In this document: positions 1-12,994 of the stretch, in pieces
How the letters are laid out: each line of letters starts with the position of its first letter
Position numbering within the stretch: the stretch's first letter is position 1
Assembly (NCBI GenBank): GCA_033439685.1
Contig: JAUEDM010000005.1
Location: forward strand, 3,286,001 to 3,350,000
DNA length: 64,000 bases
Direction: 5' to 3'
From: Apodospora peruviana
Taxonomy: Eukaryota > Ascomycota > Sordariomycetes > Sordariales > Lasiosphaeriaceae
The notes under the pieces: generated by a model
Seen by the model: only the letters and a program-made list of their open reading frames with translations
Told to the model about the DNA's origin: nothing
The model's database searches: none
Program-made: the position numbers and the translations under genes

Positions 1-615
1 GAAGGGGATGCGACGAGCATCCCAATTGTCCAAGGCAGGCAGACGTTGGCAAGGCTAGGTAGGACGAGCGGCTTGGAAAACAATCACACAGGGCAACAGG
101 TGAATGGGTGGATGCAATGATGGTGGGTACAGGAGCCTACTCACCCGAAAAGATTTGGTCAACGCCTTGGAGTGTGCTTTGGCAGATGGTGGGCGGTGTT
201 TCCCAGGTGTCGGGGCGAAGCTCCGCTTGATGGTCCGATATTCGATATCGGGTGGGACACGACTTCCCTCCGTTGAAGGGGCGTTTAGGGCGTCGGCGTG
301 CAAAGCCAAACAATAGATTCTGGAGTTGGGACCGTCTCGAGGTGGTAGTTACCTATCAGACTAGTCGCGGTGCAGCGCTTCGAATTCGATTTATTTCGAA
401 TCGACTCGACTCGACCGAAGCGACACGATGGGACTCGAACGCGGTGAAGGCAACGGGCAATGAGGCCGTGCACGAGGGAGCTCGAATTAACAACGCCGGG
501 AGGCGGTTTTGAATTGATAGCGCATTTAGTTAATCGGCCAGCCCGGTAGACTTGTCGTCTGCAGACCTCTGCGACTTAGCAAAGGCACACACAGATCCTG
601 ATGGATGGGGCGCTG

Positions 616-640
616 GTCGTCGTGTCGTGTCGTGTCGTGG
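616..640. repeat. Short (GTCGT)n microsatellite
   Basis: About four tandem copies of the pentamer GTCGT stand in otherwise unstructured intergenic DNA. It is a simple sequence repeat with no evident role. Confidence 0.7.
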
Positions 641-2360
641 CAGGCGGGTGCGAGTGGAAAGGAGAAAAGAGATCAAAAGGGAGACGAAACTCGAGGCGGA
701 AGGCGGACAGTGGAGAAAGACAGGCAGGCACTGGAGGATCAGGTGTGCGTGAGCAGCAGCAATTGCAATTCAGCAGGTCTGCAGGCCTGGGCGCCCCAGA
801 GTGGCAGAGTGGCAGTGGCAGGCAGGGTGAACGGATGGGGCTAGCGAGCAAATGCGATGGTCGGCAACACCTTTTGACCCCAGACCACCGACTGCACCTG
901 CAGTAGCCGAACAATGGTATCCGTAACCCGTAGGTGGCTGGACTCTGCGGATACGGGCAGCTGGTAACAGCTGTTACACTGGGTATACCACCAAGCCCGC
1001 CTCAAACGTCAACACCTGCCAATTTGCAAAATTGAAATGGGAAGGTGACGATACAACACTTTGCAAAGATGGAGAATGTTATGAGAGCGTGGCCACATTT
1101 AATATCTGGGGCTATCTTTTTAACTTATTACGAAGGAAGTCTTCTGGGATTATAATAAGAGAGCATCGTTGCCACCATTCTCAATTCTGGTTCCATTGAT
1201 ATTCAGTCAGTCACGTCAATCAACCCACTGCCGTGTGCACATCATTTTTTGTCCTTACCGGCTCCCGATTGAACCAAACAATTCGCTTTTCACCACCGCG
1301 AATACTTGCCCGGTTAACAATAACTTAACATGGTTTTATGTTGGGGACGCTAGAATGCAAATGGGCAGAGCGACCGGAGATGTGTGGATTTCCCAGGTAG
1401 TTTATGCCAGTCATCTAATTTTGCTAACGGGCCCTAATGTGACGCGAAGATCGTGAGGGGTCCAGGTCCTTGCAGTGGGCGGTCTGCAGTTTCTGGTGTT
1501 GTGGTCTCCAGGTTGTTGATGTTGAGCCTGAACTCTTCACACGTCCGACCGCCGACCCGCGCCGCCGAGGAGAGCTGACCGCCGTTCGCCTTGCCCTCTT
1601 TGCTTCCATTTCCAGGTTGTTTGTTGAATTGAATCTTCTGGTCGTCAATTGTTGAAGAGGCGTTTTGACTTCGTCTGGTATGTGGGATCTTCCATGGCAG
1701 CCAGTCGTTCTTGTCGCCTGTTTGCCACTCCCAATTCGGGATGTCGGTAGGTGAATCGAACTGGAAGCTCCCTACGAGCTTGGGAGCCGTCGTTTCGGCC
1801 CTGATGTCGCCACGCATGACGGCCAAGATTGCGAATCAATGCCCTCCAGCGTTTTCTCCGGCTGACCAGCCCCGCAGCCCTGGGCGGGCGCACTCGGTGG
1901 CCAGCTGGGAGGGAGGAATGGCGGGTGGAAGACCGAACGCCAGTTGATTGTCGTCCCTGCAGGCTTGGCAATCCGAGGGAAGCTCAACAGCCTCTTCCGC
2001 AAATCAGAAACAGCTGCCTGCCCACTGTCACTGGTTCACAGCCTGCAGCCCGCATTCACAACCGTCACGACCGCTTCGGTCTCCCATAAATATACCGCTG
2101 CAGTGCCAGCTCACCACCTCACCTCTCATCATTTTGCTTGTCCAGCCGCAACTGGCAGGTGGGTAAGGCCTGCATCGTCAAAGGTTTTGTCGGTCGTTTG
2201 ACTAATTAAACTGCACCAACTCACGCGCTAAAAGAGCCGTTGGGGTTGAAAGCGATGCCACGATTTGATCGTCAAATGGAAAGAAGCGGCAAGCACCGCG
2301 TCTAACAAGGCTTCGGAGCGTGAGCCACAGCACCCTGGAGCCAAGAGGCCGATTTGATAT

Positions 2361-2400
2361 TGTTCCTTGATGCAAACAACCATCATTAAATCAAGGAACA
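2361..2400. repeat. Perfect 11-bp inverted repeat, 18-nt loop
   Basis: TGTTCCTTGAT at 2361-2371 is the exact reverse complement of ATCAAGGAACA at 2390-2400, with 18 nt between. It could form a hairpin in DNA or RNA or bind a dimeric factor. No gene flanks it closely, so its role is unknown. Confidence 0.6.
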
Positions 2401-4141
2401 GACGAGCTAATAATCTCCATCAAGCTGTTTCATGATTCGACAAGGCCACCACGATCCAGTATCAATTTTGACTGGTTCCAGTAATATCCTTTGAACCTAC
2501 GGATTACTGTCCAGCCATCCATCTCCCCTTCTCATCTCGAGCATCTGCCCAATCCCAGGCCAGATCGAGACATCGGCGAATTTACCAACCCTGGCACTGA
2601 AATAAGGTTTAGAGTACCGAGAGACGGATAATAATCCGCACTCGTTTTCCGTCGTCGCTGCCGTGTCTCCGAGATTGGAGCAAAGAGACAAAATATGTAC
2701 AAACCGCCTTCTGTTCGTTCGTTTGTTCGTCGTTCATTCGACGCCGTGTAACGCTACGTCTTTCTGCGTCTCGGGAATTCCGTTGGCCATCGTCATCCGG
2801 CACAGCAGCATTGTTCAACCTTGTCACCCTCAGCGAAACCCCCTTTCGTCGGTCATCGGATCAAGGAACTCTTGCCGTCAACCCTGACAGATCCTTCTCC
2901 GAGTATTCTTTATTACTTTGTCAAGAGATGACTGGAGTCATTCATATGCCGGAGCCTGGCCGCTGTGGGTGCTTCTCCCGGAAACATCTCAGACGAGTCG
3001 AGACCTTTACTCCGAAACTTAAACTAATCAGATACTACCAATCGCTATGCTCGTCGTTTGTTTGCGCTAATCCAGACCCGGATTCGAGAAACATCACCTT
3101 TCTTTACCATAGGTACCGGACCTGGAATTCGGATTCACTCTTACCTCCCAAGCCAAACAACCAACCTTCGGTTTGATTGGACGCGAAGCTAAACTAGCAG
3201 ACTATTTTATCTAAATCGGCAACCCATTTTGGCGTGAACCTATTCTGAAGCGTGCTGGGTATAGGTCAGGTACCTTGTCTATGTATACTTACCTGCCCTA
3301 ACAGGAACCGAGACTTGTCTTGGTTGATCACCCACGCTATGTCCCCTACATATCTATTTTTGGAGCAAACTTTCTTTCCCGTCTTCCAAGTATGCATCGA
3401 AACATTTTGCAGACCCATCTTCACAACAATACCTTCTCGGGAACCTAAACAAACGTTAGCAACAACATATGAGTAGTACCCTTAAACTCGAAAGGCAGCC
3501 GAGAATGTATCACACCAGATCGGGCAGACTTGTCCATTGCTCAGGTGATAAGGCAAGAACTACATCAAATCAAGTAAAGTTGACTAACTCCAGTCATGGC
3601 GAATGCCGTACCACATAGAACACGATTCTACGCCCGTGAGAGCGAAACAGTCATAGTAATATAACAGAATTTACTTTTACACAATTTTGCGCGTGCCCGC
3701 GCGCCTCTTGATAGAGAGAGAAGAAATGAGGGCCACCATTTTTTGCACCAACCATGCCGCCAGCCGGTACGGTAGGTTCCCAACCAGAAGAAGACCAGAG
3801 GTCCCTAGAAAGCCCAGACTACTTGACCTAGTACCTAGACATAAGAAAAACGGAAACATGAATTCGACAGAAAAAACATGTGCGGCCGCTTAGTTTGCAA
3901 ATGCCCTCCAACAGAAAGAAAAATAAGGAAACACTACAAGTGTCTCCTCATTGCCACCCTTCCCCCCCTTGTCTCTCGTCTGACTGACTATCCATCCATC
4001 GAAACAGCAACCCTTCCCAACTTGCTCCCAATGCCGGTATATAGATAGACGAATGTATCGATCTAATAATCCCCAAATCACACATAAGGACGAAAAGTCC
4101 AGCCCAGCCCTGTTTCCTCAACCTCAACCTCAACCTCAAGC

Positions 4142-7100
4142 TCAAGCAACAAACAACTGCGTTCTCTCCCCATCCGAGAGCCTCGCAAACGGCGCTTTGG
4201 CCGAAACAATGCTGCTGCCGTTCGCATTCCCGTTCGCGTTCCCACTCCTCCCATTCCGCGCTGCGTTAGCTGCATCCGCAACCGCCTGCTTCCTGCTATC
4301 CCTCTGCTGCTTGGCTTCCGCCGTCTTGCGATTGAGCGCGTTCATGACAGTCTTCTCGGCAGAATCACGCGTGCTAGCCGCCCAGGCATCCAGCCGGGCC
4401 TTTTCGATAAAATTCCGCAGCTTGCCGTCCTCCCAGTTCATGGCGTCGAGCAGCTTGTGGCGAAAATCGTCGTGCATGGCGTCGAAGCGGCGGTCCAAGG
4501 CCTCGGTATAGACTCCCAGAGCATCCGACGGCTTGACGAAAGGGCGGAAAGTCTTGTCCAGATTGTCTAACATAGTATTAGCATGGGGTTACGAACAAGA
4601 GGGAAACCGCAATAAACGGGAAAAGCGCAATAAACATGGTTGAAGGAACAACTTACTCTCGTCAGCGACCGCAAACATCGTCTTGTACGCACGCGTCTCA
4701 CCAATAGTCGCAAGCTGATCATCGTCTGCCTTATCGTTGGTCTCGTTTACCCGCTTCCAGTCATCGCGGATAAAGCATCTGCGCCAGATCAACCGTTCCG
4801 CATTGACACGATCCTCACCCTTCAGTGCGAACCCGGCGACCCTGAGAGCGAGGTAGAACTGATCACCGATAAGATCCCAGTGACTCTCGTCGAGGTATGA
4901 CAGGGTGAGCAAGTCGATCAGGGTAAACGGCTGCAGAGCCTCATGCTTAAGGAGCCGCTCCATGCCGTCTTCAAAGATTTGCGCAAGCGCCTTCTGCTTC
5001 TTGGGGATCAGGGCGCCATGCTCCTTCATAGCGAGCTCCAGCTCGGCTGCGGCGTCGACACCCTCGCGAATCGTCGGGAAAATCATGCTGTACAGAGCGT
5101 CTTGGATCTTGATGAGCTCGAGTTCCCGGTCGATCTTCTGCAAGTTGGCGCCGTTCTTCGCCTCGCTATCCGAATGGGTGCTGCTAATGTCGCCGTTTAC
5201 CGAGTGCTCGCTCTCCTCGACCATGAGCGCCAGTTTCCCAAGACTCAGCTCGATCTTCTTGTTCCAGATCTGCTGTTCCCGGCCGAGGCCAAGGCTTAAC
5301 AGCGTCTCTGCGGCATGATCAATGTCCTTCTCCCTCTGGACGTCGTTAATCCAAGAGATCTTGGCTAGTTCCGGTTTAGTCCTGAGGAATTTGGTGGCAT
5401 AGCCGCCCTTGTCGTACTGGAAGTCCAAAACTCCCTGGACACCAGAGTTCTTGAGCAGAACCTCGTATGCGCGGAAAGCAAACTTCTCATGGTACTTCTC
5501 CATCAACCGGCCCATTTGCTGCTTTTTTTCATCAGCGAGGGCAAGTTTCTCCTGTGCCTGGCTGCTCGTCGTTTCGGGAGATCCTGCATCACTCTCCAGC
5601 GTCAAAATCTGCTGGACCACGACATCCGCCAGCGTGACCAGCGCATTATACTCCTGTGCGAGTCCTATGGCCTGCTCCCACAAGTCGTAATCCTTGAGCT
5701 TCAGAACTTTTTCGTAGACATCGTTGAGGTAGTGTTGTCGGTAGGTTTTGCCCAGTTCCTGAGCTTGCGCATCCTCGCTCTTGGCCGCCCAGGCGGAAAA
5801 TTCCTGCAAAACTGTAAGATACTGTCTGGTGAACGCCGGCAGTAGGTCCCGAATCTGCTCTAGGAGTTTTCGGTCCACGGAGTTCTGGCCGTCAGATGGC
5901 AGGAAATATGTGTCAAGGAACAGGTGGCAAAACTCAAGCAGACGCTTGACATTGTTTGCGACCAAATGAGTCGCCGTCCAAGGCTCAGGGATAGCATTAC
6001 CGCCAGCCGTTTGTCTCGGATCGATCTTGTAGAGCCGTGCGTTAGACAGTCGGTATCGGTGAGCCTCCCGAAGAGCACCGTTATTCACGGTGGCCGCTTC
6101 CCAGACTAAGCGGGCGAGGCCCGCTTCATTGACGAGCTTCTCGGTCCAGGTAGTCTTGATGACCTGATATCCCCAAGCAATGAATATATCTAGCCTCCAT
6201 ACATCGTGCATAAACCAATGCCTTACTGAGTCCACCTCACCAATGGCTGCGATGGGTTCCGTCTTCTGATTCTCGTTGATGAAGACCGCGGTTTCGGAGA
6301 TGAGAGTCTTTTTGTCTCCCTTCGGACGTTCCGCGAGGAAGCGTTCGTGTTGCTCCCAAATCCAGGTAGCCACAGTCATCTTCTCGGCATTGTAGAGCAG
6401 AAGCCAGCGGCTGCGGGCGTCTAGCTCGACGTGAAGTGCGACGAGATGGGCAATCAGTGCATCCAGATAGCTGACCCTTGTCTTCATGTTGACCTCGAGA
6501 GATGCGGAAAGACTCGCAAGGAAGGGCGACTTAGAGCTTACGATCTCGTTGCTGAGCTCGATCGCAGCATCGGCGATTTCTTTGTTCGAGAAGGGCAAGT
6601 TCCTCCTCCCTTGGAAAACCAGCGGATTGGCCTCCTTGACACCGAAGAATACAGCCTGTTCGAGCTTGGTCTTTGCGGTGACCTTCGGCGGCTCGTCGCT
6701 AGCGAACCTCTCAATATCACTGACAGCAACCCTGACTGTGCCAGCACCTTGTAACAGAAGGACCGCGGCGGGATTTTTTGTCCTGGGCCGGTGTGCCCGT
6801 AATTCGTCTTGTGTATAGTTGTTGCCGGTGGGCTCTTCAATGCCGGAGCCGACGATTTGTACGTCGTCCTCGTCGCGGAAATCAATCACATCCTCGAACG
6901 TGGCAGGAATGATGTGACTGTCTTCCTGTAGCTGAGACTCGGGAGAATCCGGCGGCTGGACCATAGAGGCAATGACTACAGCGCGGTCGAATATTACAAA
7001 AGCGACCAGCGCAGGCCTTGGAAGATAGATGCGAGGTTTGATGGGGGTGGTGGTCCTAGCAGGAGTTGAGTACGAAGTCAATGGTCGAACCATTCCGATT

Positions 7101-8552
7101 TTGACGCCCTCCACTGAAATGACCAGTTCAACAAGAGAGTATCGTGACTGTCTTCTGCTGGTAAAGGATGTAAGGAGTAGTAAATGCTGTACCGAGTCGT
7201 CCTGGCGCAAGAGTGCTTGGCTGAGTCGACTCGAATCCACATGCTTCCTATCGAGGCCTCGGGGTATAAATGTGAAATCGTGAACCTCAAGGGAGTCCTG
7301 TGGTAGTCCTATGGCTTCAGAGTCGGTTTCTTGAATTTCCTTCGCAAGTTGGTCTTTAATATCGACATCGGTTAGAAGTTCGTGATGGCCACCTCGATGT
7401 ACTCTCCAGGAGAGCAGCTTTCCTTTGGTTGTCGCCGCAACGATTATGCGCTCCCCGAGTTTTGTGCCAGAGCCTGACCGGACTGCGGCAATATCTCCTC
7501 GAAGGGGAGACGCACTCAATGCATGCCGAATGCTCCCAAAGAACCCGCCAACATTGTTACTCAGACCGTTTCGAAGGAATTGCACCGATATTCCAGGCCG
7601 GCCATGGCCATCTCGGACGGTCATATAAGCAAGTCGTCCGCTGGTGAGAACGAGAACGAATCCGGCTGATTCGGCGTTTACAATATGGATTACGTGCTCT
7701 CCTGAAAACATTCCGGATATCGAATCCTCCACACCTGTCCGTTGTTTGCTCAGGAAGTCGAGGGTGACCGCGCTGGATATGGATTCCCAGTAGGAAATTT
7801 TGCCGCTCACAGGCATTACGATCACGAGACCGGGTTCGTCTGAGGATGCTGAAGGGGCGACCAAGGAGCCGAGTGGAAGGGGGTCAGAGGCATGCTTCGA
7901 GGGATATGGTAACGCAAAGGTGAACGTCTCGGGCGAGGATGCGGTTGAAGTGTATGGCCAAACGAAAGCATGAGTATGGGTAAGGCTCAGCGCATAGCCG
8001 TTCGATGCATAGATAGCGCCATGCTGTCGATCTGTTTCCCGGACAGAAGCGGTCAGTGATTTCGATGGGTCAAACAGGCATCTTGGAATCTTACTCGGCG
8101 CATCTTGCCGTAATCGATCTGGCAGAGCTGGCAGTTTGCTCACAGCATATGCATTATTCGAAGTCTATTGTTGACAGTCAGCCTACTGCGCTTAGGGGGT
8201 TATGCGCAAGAGAAAAGGTTCGACGAACCAATATTATGCTGCCATCGCCCTTGCTGGATCTCTCGCCAGCTTTAGGCTTTTTTGACCGAACACTGAGCTC
8301 CTTTCGTGGAGCTGGAACAACATTCTCAATTCCGTCGCGCTTGACACTAAGCATGTCGAGCTTGTCGGATTTGACCTCGAACATTTCGGTGGGCGCATCG
8401 GGATTCACGAAGGTCGTTTCGCTGAGCGGGACTCGCTGGCGCTTGGCCTTTGGCTGCTGCACTGAGTTATCGGAACTGACTGGTCGCTGTCGTCGCCGGC
8501 TGCTTCGCGTGCCCTTGGCAGGGCCGCCTTCTTGATTCGCGGGCGAAAACAT
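4142..8552 (-). CDS. NUP133: Nucleoporin Nup133
   Basis: Scaffold nucleoporin of the Y-shaped Nup84/Nup107 complex, which builds the outer rings of the nuclear pore. Three exons join in frame: 8552-8229, 8164-4657 and 4566-4142. The first intron has donor GTTCGT, a CTGAC branch site and a TAG acceptor; the second has GTAAGT. The product is 1418 residues. The N-terminus is disordered and basic (RSSRRRQR, KAKRQRV). A beta-propeller region follows, roughly residues 110-550, opening with a THTHAFVWPYT segment typical of Nup133/Nup155-like propellers. The rest is a long alpha-helical solenoid containing ISWINDVQREKD, and the last exon gives the C-terminal helices starting NLDKTFRPF. Length and architecture fit the Nup133 family. 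Family assignment is by recognition of the sequence; Nup155 is the main alternative but fits less well. The frame is intact over 4.2 kb, in contrast to the neighbouring gene. Confidence 0.9.
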
Positions 8553-9513
8553 TGTGATTCAGACGCACGCGGTCGGTCGGTGGGTGTCGGCGATGTTGAT
8601 GTCGATGGAGGTCGAGGATGGAAGTGCGTGCACTCACGCACGCGATGGCGACGAAGAGGTGGAAGGTCAGCGACGATGATGATGGAATTAAATCATGCCC
8701 AGAGCACGGCCAGAAATGGTGATGGGGAACTGATGGGAGAAAGGCCCAGTATTCCCAGGAGGCAGAATGCCAGACGAGTCGAAGAAAAGCGGGCGCTCAG
8801 ATTGACGGCGACACGACGGCTCGGGTGGCCTTGCTGGGAGGTGTGCAGTGCAGAAGCATGAGTGACGAAGCCGTCGTTTATTGGACGTTGTTGACTTGGG
8901 CAAAAATTATAGAGGCTACTGGTCAGTGCTTGTGCCGTGCTTCGCTGTTGAGGTTCAAGCAGCACCCGATTGAGTAGTGGAGCACATCCGCGCCCCCACA
9001 GGCACGCGGCCGGCCAAAAACAACCTCAAGCCTCAAAGTGCGGGAGTCGGGACTGGTCCAGCACAACAAACAAGGCCCCGCTAGCAAAACACCAATCACC
9101 ATTCACCAGCTTTCAATTTCTCAGGTCACCAGCCGAATGCGGATGGCAGCGTCAATGGCCTCGAGAACTCAGGGGTGAAAAGACTTGTGTACGGATTTTC
9201 ATTCATTTCAGTGGATTGGTCTGGGACTTCTTTTTATATGTGAATGCACGGTTTATCCTATGGATCTAAAGCATATCGGATCTTTTGTCCGTTTTATATC
9301 GAACGCGCTACCAGAGACTTGGTGACATCATTTATTACGCCTAGGGCCAAGGGCTTTTATTTGATTTCCACCATACAGAAACGGCTGAACGACAACTCCT
9401 GAAACTAACATCGCCGTGATAGAAAATTGGACCCAGCGTCGAGCTCCTCGATTCACATCCTTGGATATACGTTAGAGAATCGGTAGTATATTCTACCAAA
9501 TGAATCATCAGCC
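8553..9513. promoter_or_regulatory. Divergent upstream region of NUP133 and the AFG1-like pseudogene
   Basis: This 961-bp spacer lies between two divergent starts. A CCAAT pentamer occurs at 9092-9096. No other motif can be assigned with confidence, and no gene is visible in it. Confidence 0.4.
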
Positions 9514-11710
9514 ATGAACATGCGGGTGGTGACGTCGGTCGCCATCACCGACCCTCTCGTCAAATACCAGTCGCTCGTTGCAACAGGCGTCTGCAGTCCG
9601 GATGCCTCTCAGCACCCCCTGGCCCACCACCTGCAGAAGATATATCTACGACTCAAAGACTACGAGCCAGCGCAGGAATATCGGAGGCGTCTTCATCAGG
9701 TCACCCAGGTCTTAGATCAAGCGAAGCCAGATGACGAGTACGAGCTTGCTTCTCGCAACCACCCTATCCGGCGGTACCCGCTCTTTGCCCGGTTCTTTCG
9801 CCAATCAGACGCAAAGGGAAAAAGGACAGACTTGCTTTGACGAGGGTGTTGACGAGTCATCAGGCTGCCTTGCACGCCGACTCCCCAAAGGGGCTGTTCC
9901 TCTCTGGTGAAGTCGGGACGGGCAAGTCCATGCTGCTCGATCTTTTGGCGGAGGGGCTGCCTACGCGCGGCAAGAAAAGATGGCATTTTAATACTTTTAT
10001 GTTGCATGCTTTCTCGAGGCTAGAACAGTTCCGAAAGTCCCAGCCTCAAGCGGCCGGCGGCGTCGACCTGGAGTACTCGCTGCTGTGGATTGCAAAAGAG
10101 ATGGTTGAAAAGACCTCAATCCTATTTCTTGATGAGTTCCAGCTCCCGGACAGAGCCGCAAGCAAAATAATGAATAATCTGTTCCTTGTCTTCTTTCAGC
10201 TTGGGGGGGTTTTAATTGCGTCCTCCAATCAAATGCCCGAGGAGCTTGAAAAGGCGACGGGCGTCTCCTACTCTCCACCCCTTACCGGAGGACTCTTTGA
10301 ACAGGTTTTGGGGCTTAGAAGGCGACGGCTTGGTGGTGAGTTATTTGGAAAAAGAGTGATTTTGCCAATTTCTTGGAGGTTCTCAAAGCCCGATGTGATT
10401 TCTGGCACATGGAGGGAGCGCATGATTGGCGAAGAAGAGAGGTCCAAAGCGACTCCAAGGACGCCACAGTCGACGTGAACGAGACGAGTTCTTCCTTTTA
10501 GACTCATTTAGGTGTGTTGGAACAGGAAGGATCCGTTTCCGAAGACCTTACTTCATGGGAGGCCCAAAAAGGCAGCCAAAGGCCGGTCAAGTATATTCTT
10601 GCGTCCGATACACACGAAAGATGGGCCCAAGCCGATCAGCATGACGTTTCTAACACCACCAGCACATGGAAGCCTTCCACCCTGACAGTTTATGGTAGGA
10701 AGGTTGTTGTCCCGCGACAGAAAGACGGCACTGCCCACTGGAAGTTCATCGAGCTCGTGAGTTCGTTTGGTCCGGCCGACTACATCACACTGGCGTCAAA
10801 CTATCATACATTCATCATAGACCAGGTACCGTCTTATCACTATCCATGAAGAACGAGGCACGCAGATTCATTACCCTCCTGGATACCCTCTACGAGGCGC
10901 GCTGCAAGCTAATCATTCGGGTAACAGCCGGCCCTGATGATCTCTTCTTCCCAGAGACCAGGGTGCCGCCATCCCCGCTGGAAGATGGACAACCATCATC
11001 GACACCTGTGCGGGATGATGTAGTTGATGCCACATATTCAGAGACCATCGCCGAGGTTTTCCAAGATCAGATGTCGCCGTTCCGGCCCAACATTTCTACC
11101 TATTTAGACTCGCGAAATGCCAAGTACGATCCGGACCAGGACTCGGATTTTGGGCTGGAGCCGAACAAGGAGATCGATTTCAACCAGACCGGGGCGTTTA
11201 CTGGAGAGGATGAACGGTTCGCATATAAACGGGCGACAAGTCGGCTGTGGGAGTTGTGTAGTTCTCAGTGGCATGCCCGGACTGGCGACTGGTGGCAACC
11301 ACTCCCGGATAGACATTGGGAAGGTACTAAAGCATCAGAACCACACACCACAACTGCGCCGCGCAGCTCTCTCAGCGAGATAACCATGGGTCCAACTACC
11401 GAGCTGGAAGAGTCTGCGGGGCTGGAGAGGTTTGCGATTGCGATGTTGAAAAAGCGAGGCCGGTGAGACCGCGTCTACACCAATACACGACAAGGTCATA
11501 TCCTGGGAGGACTTTCTGAGGCTCTTGGATCTTTTCCCAAGCCATTGGAATAGCTTGTTATTTGCCTTCGAAGCCAAGAAGCCCATCACAGAGGAACCCA
11601 ATAAGCCTTCTTCCCCATATAGCGCAGGTCGTCTCTCTCCCGAGGAAAGGGTAGGGTTCGGATCTGACAAAACTGGTTTTGTATTAATAAACAGTTTAAA
11701 ACGGGTTTAG
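9514..11710 (+). pseudogene. Degraded AFG1-like (LACE1 family) AAA ATPase gene
   Basis: AFG1/LACE1 proteins are mitochondrial inner-membrane AAA-type ATPases that help turn over respiratory-chain subunits. The family is clear in pieces: an N-terminal part from ATG 9514 (DPLVKYQSLVATG, then a Tyr-rich helix), Walker A GEVGTGKSM near 9910, Walker B LFLDEFQLPD near 10120, VYGRKVVVPRQKDG near 10690, FGPADYITLASNYHTFIIDQVP near 10770 in short segments, and the KNEARRFITLLDTLYEARCKL region from 10849. These lie in different frames. Breaks are: a shift at about 9837 (TGA 9838-9840), a shift at about 10353, an in-frame TAG at 10499-10501, a shift at about 10835-10847, and another at about 11462 after which the frame runs to a TAG at 11708-11710. 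None of the breaks sits at plausible splice sites. The neighbouring NUP133 is undamaged, which favours true decay over general sequencing error. The final segment after 11462 is assigned only by continuity. A functional AFG1 copy would be expected elsewhere in the genome. Confidence 0.8.
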
Positions 11711-12994
11711 ACCTTTTTTTTTCGGAAAGATCTGGTTCTTTCCAACGCCACCTGTGCCACACAGCCTCAGCCACTGCATTAACCTTGGATAAGTCTGTAT
11801 AAGTAAGCATAACTATATTAGAAATGGTTTCTTACAGAGTATGGAGCTGAGTGTTAGGAGTGGGAGTAAGTGCACTTATACCGTATTCGGGCTAGCGGAG
11901 TTATTACTGTTTAAAACGTTTAAATCGGATCATTGTTTTTTACCAGACTTTATCGAAAAAGACGTTTTTTCCGAGCCCTAGGAAAGGGAAATGCACCTTG
12001 ATATTATGTCGTCCAAATGGGGCGTCAAGGTTGTTTCTGTCGACGTCAAGGTTGTTTCTGTCGACGTCAGTCAACCCCAGGAAAAGTCAATGGGTGGCCA
12101 ATGGGCGACGACTGAAAATCGACTTCGAGGAGACGAGAACTGGTCTTTCCAGACCTTGACCGTATACTGTACCTTGCGTCGGGGTGCGTCTTGGGAGTAA
12201 GATGATTGGCGGCCAAACTGTGGGAAAAGGAACCGATCTGGAAAGCGTCCGGATCTCTTCCGATGTAACCGAGATGGATGGATGGACGGGTACGAAGGCG
12301 AACGTGGAATCGAGAAAAAGGTCACAACACATGTACAATGCACTTACGGGCTGTACACTGTGCATTGCGAAGAGGTCATGCCAGCATGATATAGCATCAG
12401 CTTGCTCAGACTGGAAGAAATCAAACCGGTCTGTAAGGTTTCATCAACTGCCTCGAATCTGCTTGCGCTGTCCTGGCGACTGACACCCGCGCACAATTGC
12501 CGGTTTTACCGGCGATTTTCCCATCAATCCACCCAGCGGCCGAGTTCAATGGATTTGCGGCCCCTCTTTTGACCTCAATACGCCTTGCTACGTTAATGCT
12601 GCTGTAGCTAGTCGCTACGAGTCCCCGTCCCCATGAGGAAAAGCAGGTTGCACCTCCTCCGGAGCGAGTGCCGCCGAAACCTGGATTTCGCATCCTGTTC
12701 GATGCGTCGACGCAACCCTTTGTTCTTTCGCTTGTACCCTTCGCTTTTACACCACGTTGGCAATGTCTGGGGTACCGAGATCAAACAAGTGGTCATGTAG
12801 GTTATCTCCCCCGAATACTTGACTTCTTGGGTCTAAGTTCGTTGGTACTTGGCACTACAGACAGCACTACCTACGGTAGGTATACCACAAGAAAAGAAAC
12901 CCTTCTCTATCTTTCCCCTCTGCCGACCTTTCCTTCCTAGTAAGTTTGGAATGTGTCCCTGCAGCCTACTAATCGGGCGGACGGGTGCTGTACC
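11711..12994. other. Intergenic region, upstream side of the CAP10-type gene
   Basis: No gene is recognised in this 1.3 kb. It carries a 21-bp direct duplication at 12023-12064, listed separately. The part nearest 12995 should contain the promoter and leader of the glycosyltransferase gene. Confidence 0.5.
12023..12064. repeat. 21-bp tandem duplication
   Basis: The 21-bp unit beginning CGTCAAGGTTG and ending TCTGTCGA occurs twice head to tail, followed by the first five bases of a third copy. It is a small local duplication with no visible coding role. Confidence 0.75.

Larger units (their letters stand above)
1..4141. other. Intergenic region without a recognised gene
   Basis: No open frame here shows a protein family, a codon-biased run or an exon chain that I can support; the frames present are short and overlap one another on both strands. 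It holds a short GTCGT repeat near 620 and a perfect 11-bp inverted repeat at 2361-2400, listed separately. The last few hundred bases should include the 3' UTR of the Nup133 gene, which reads leftwards into this region. Confidence 0.5.

Noticed and set aside
8165..8228. Alternative 22-nt intron in NUP133 (donor GTAGGC)
   Set aside because: Too short for a fungal intron; the 64-nt intron with GTTCGT donor, CTGAC branch site and TAG acceptor keeps frame.
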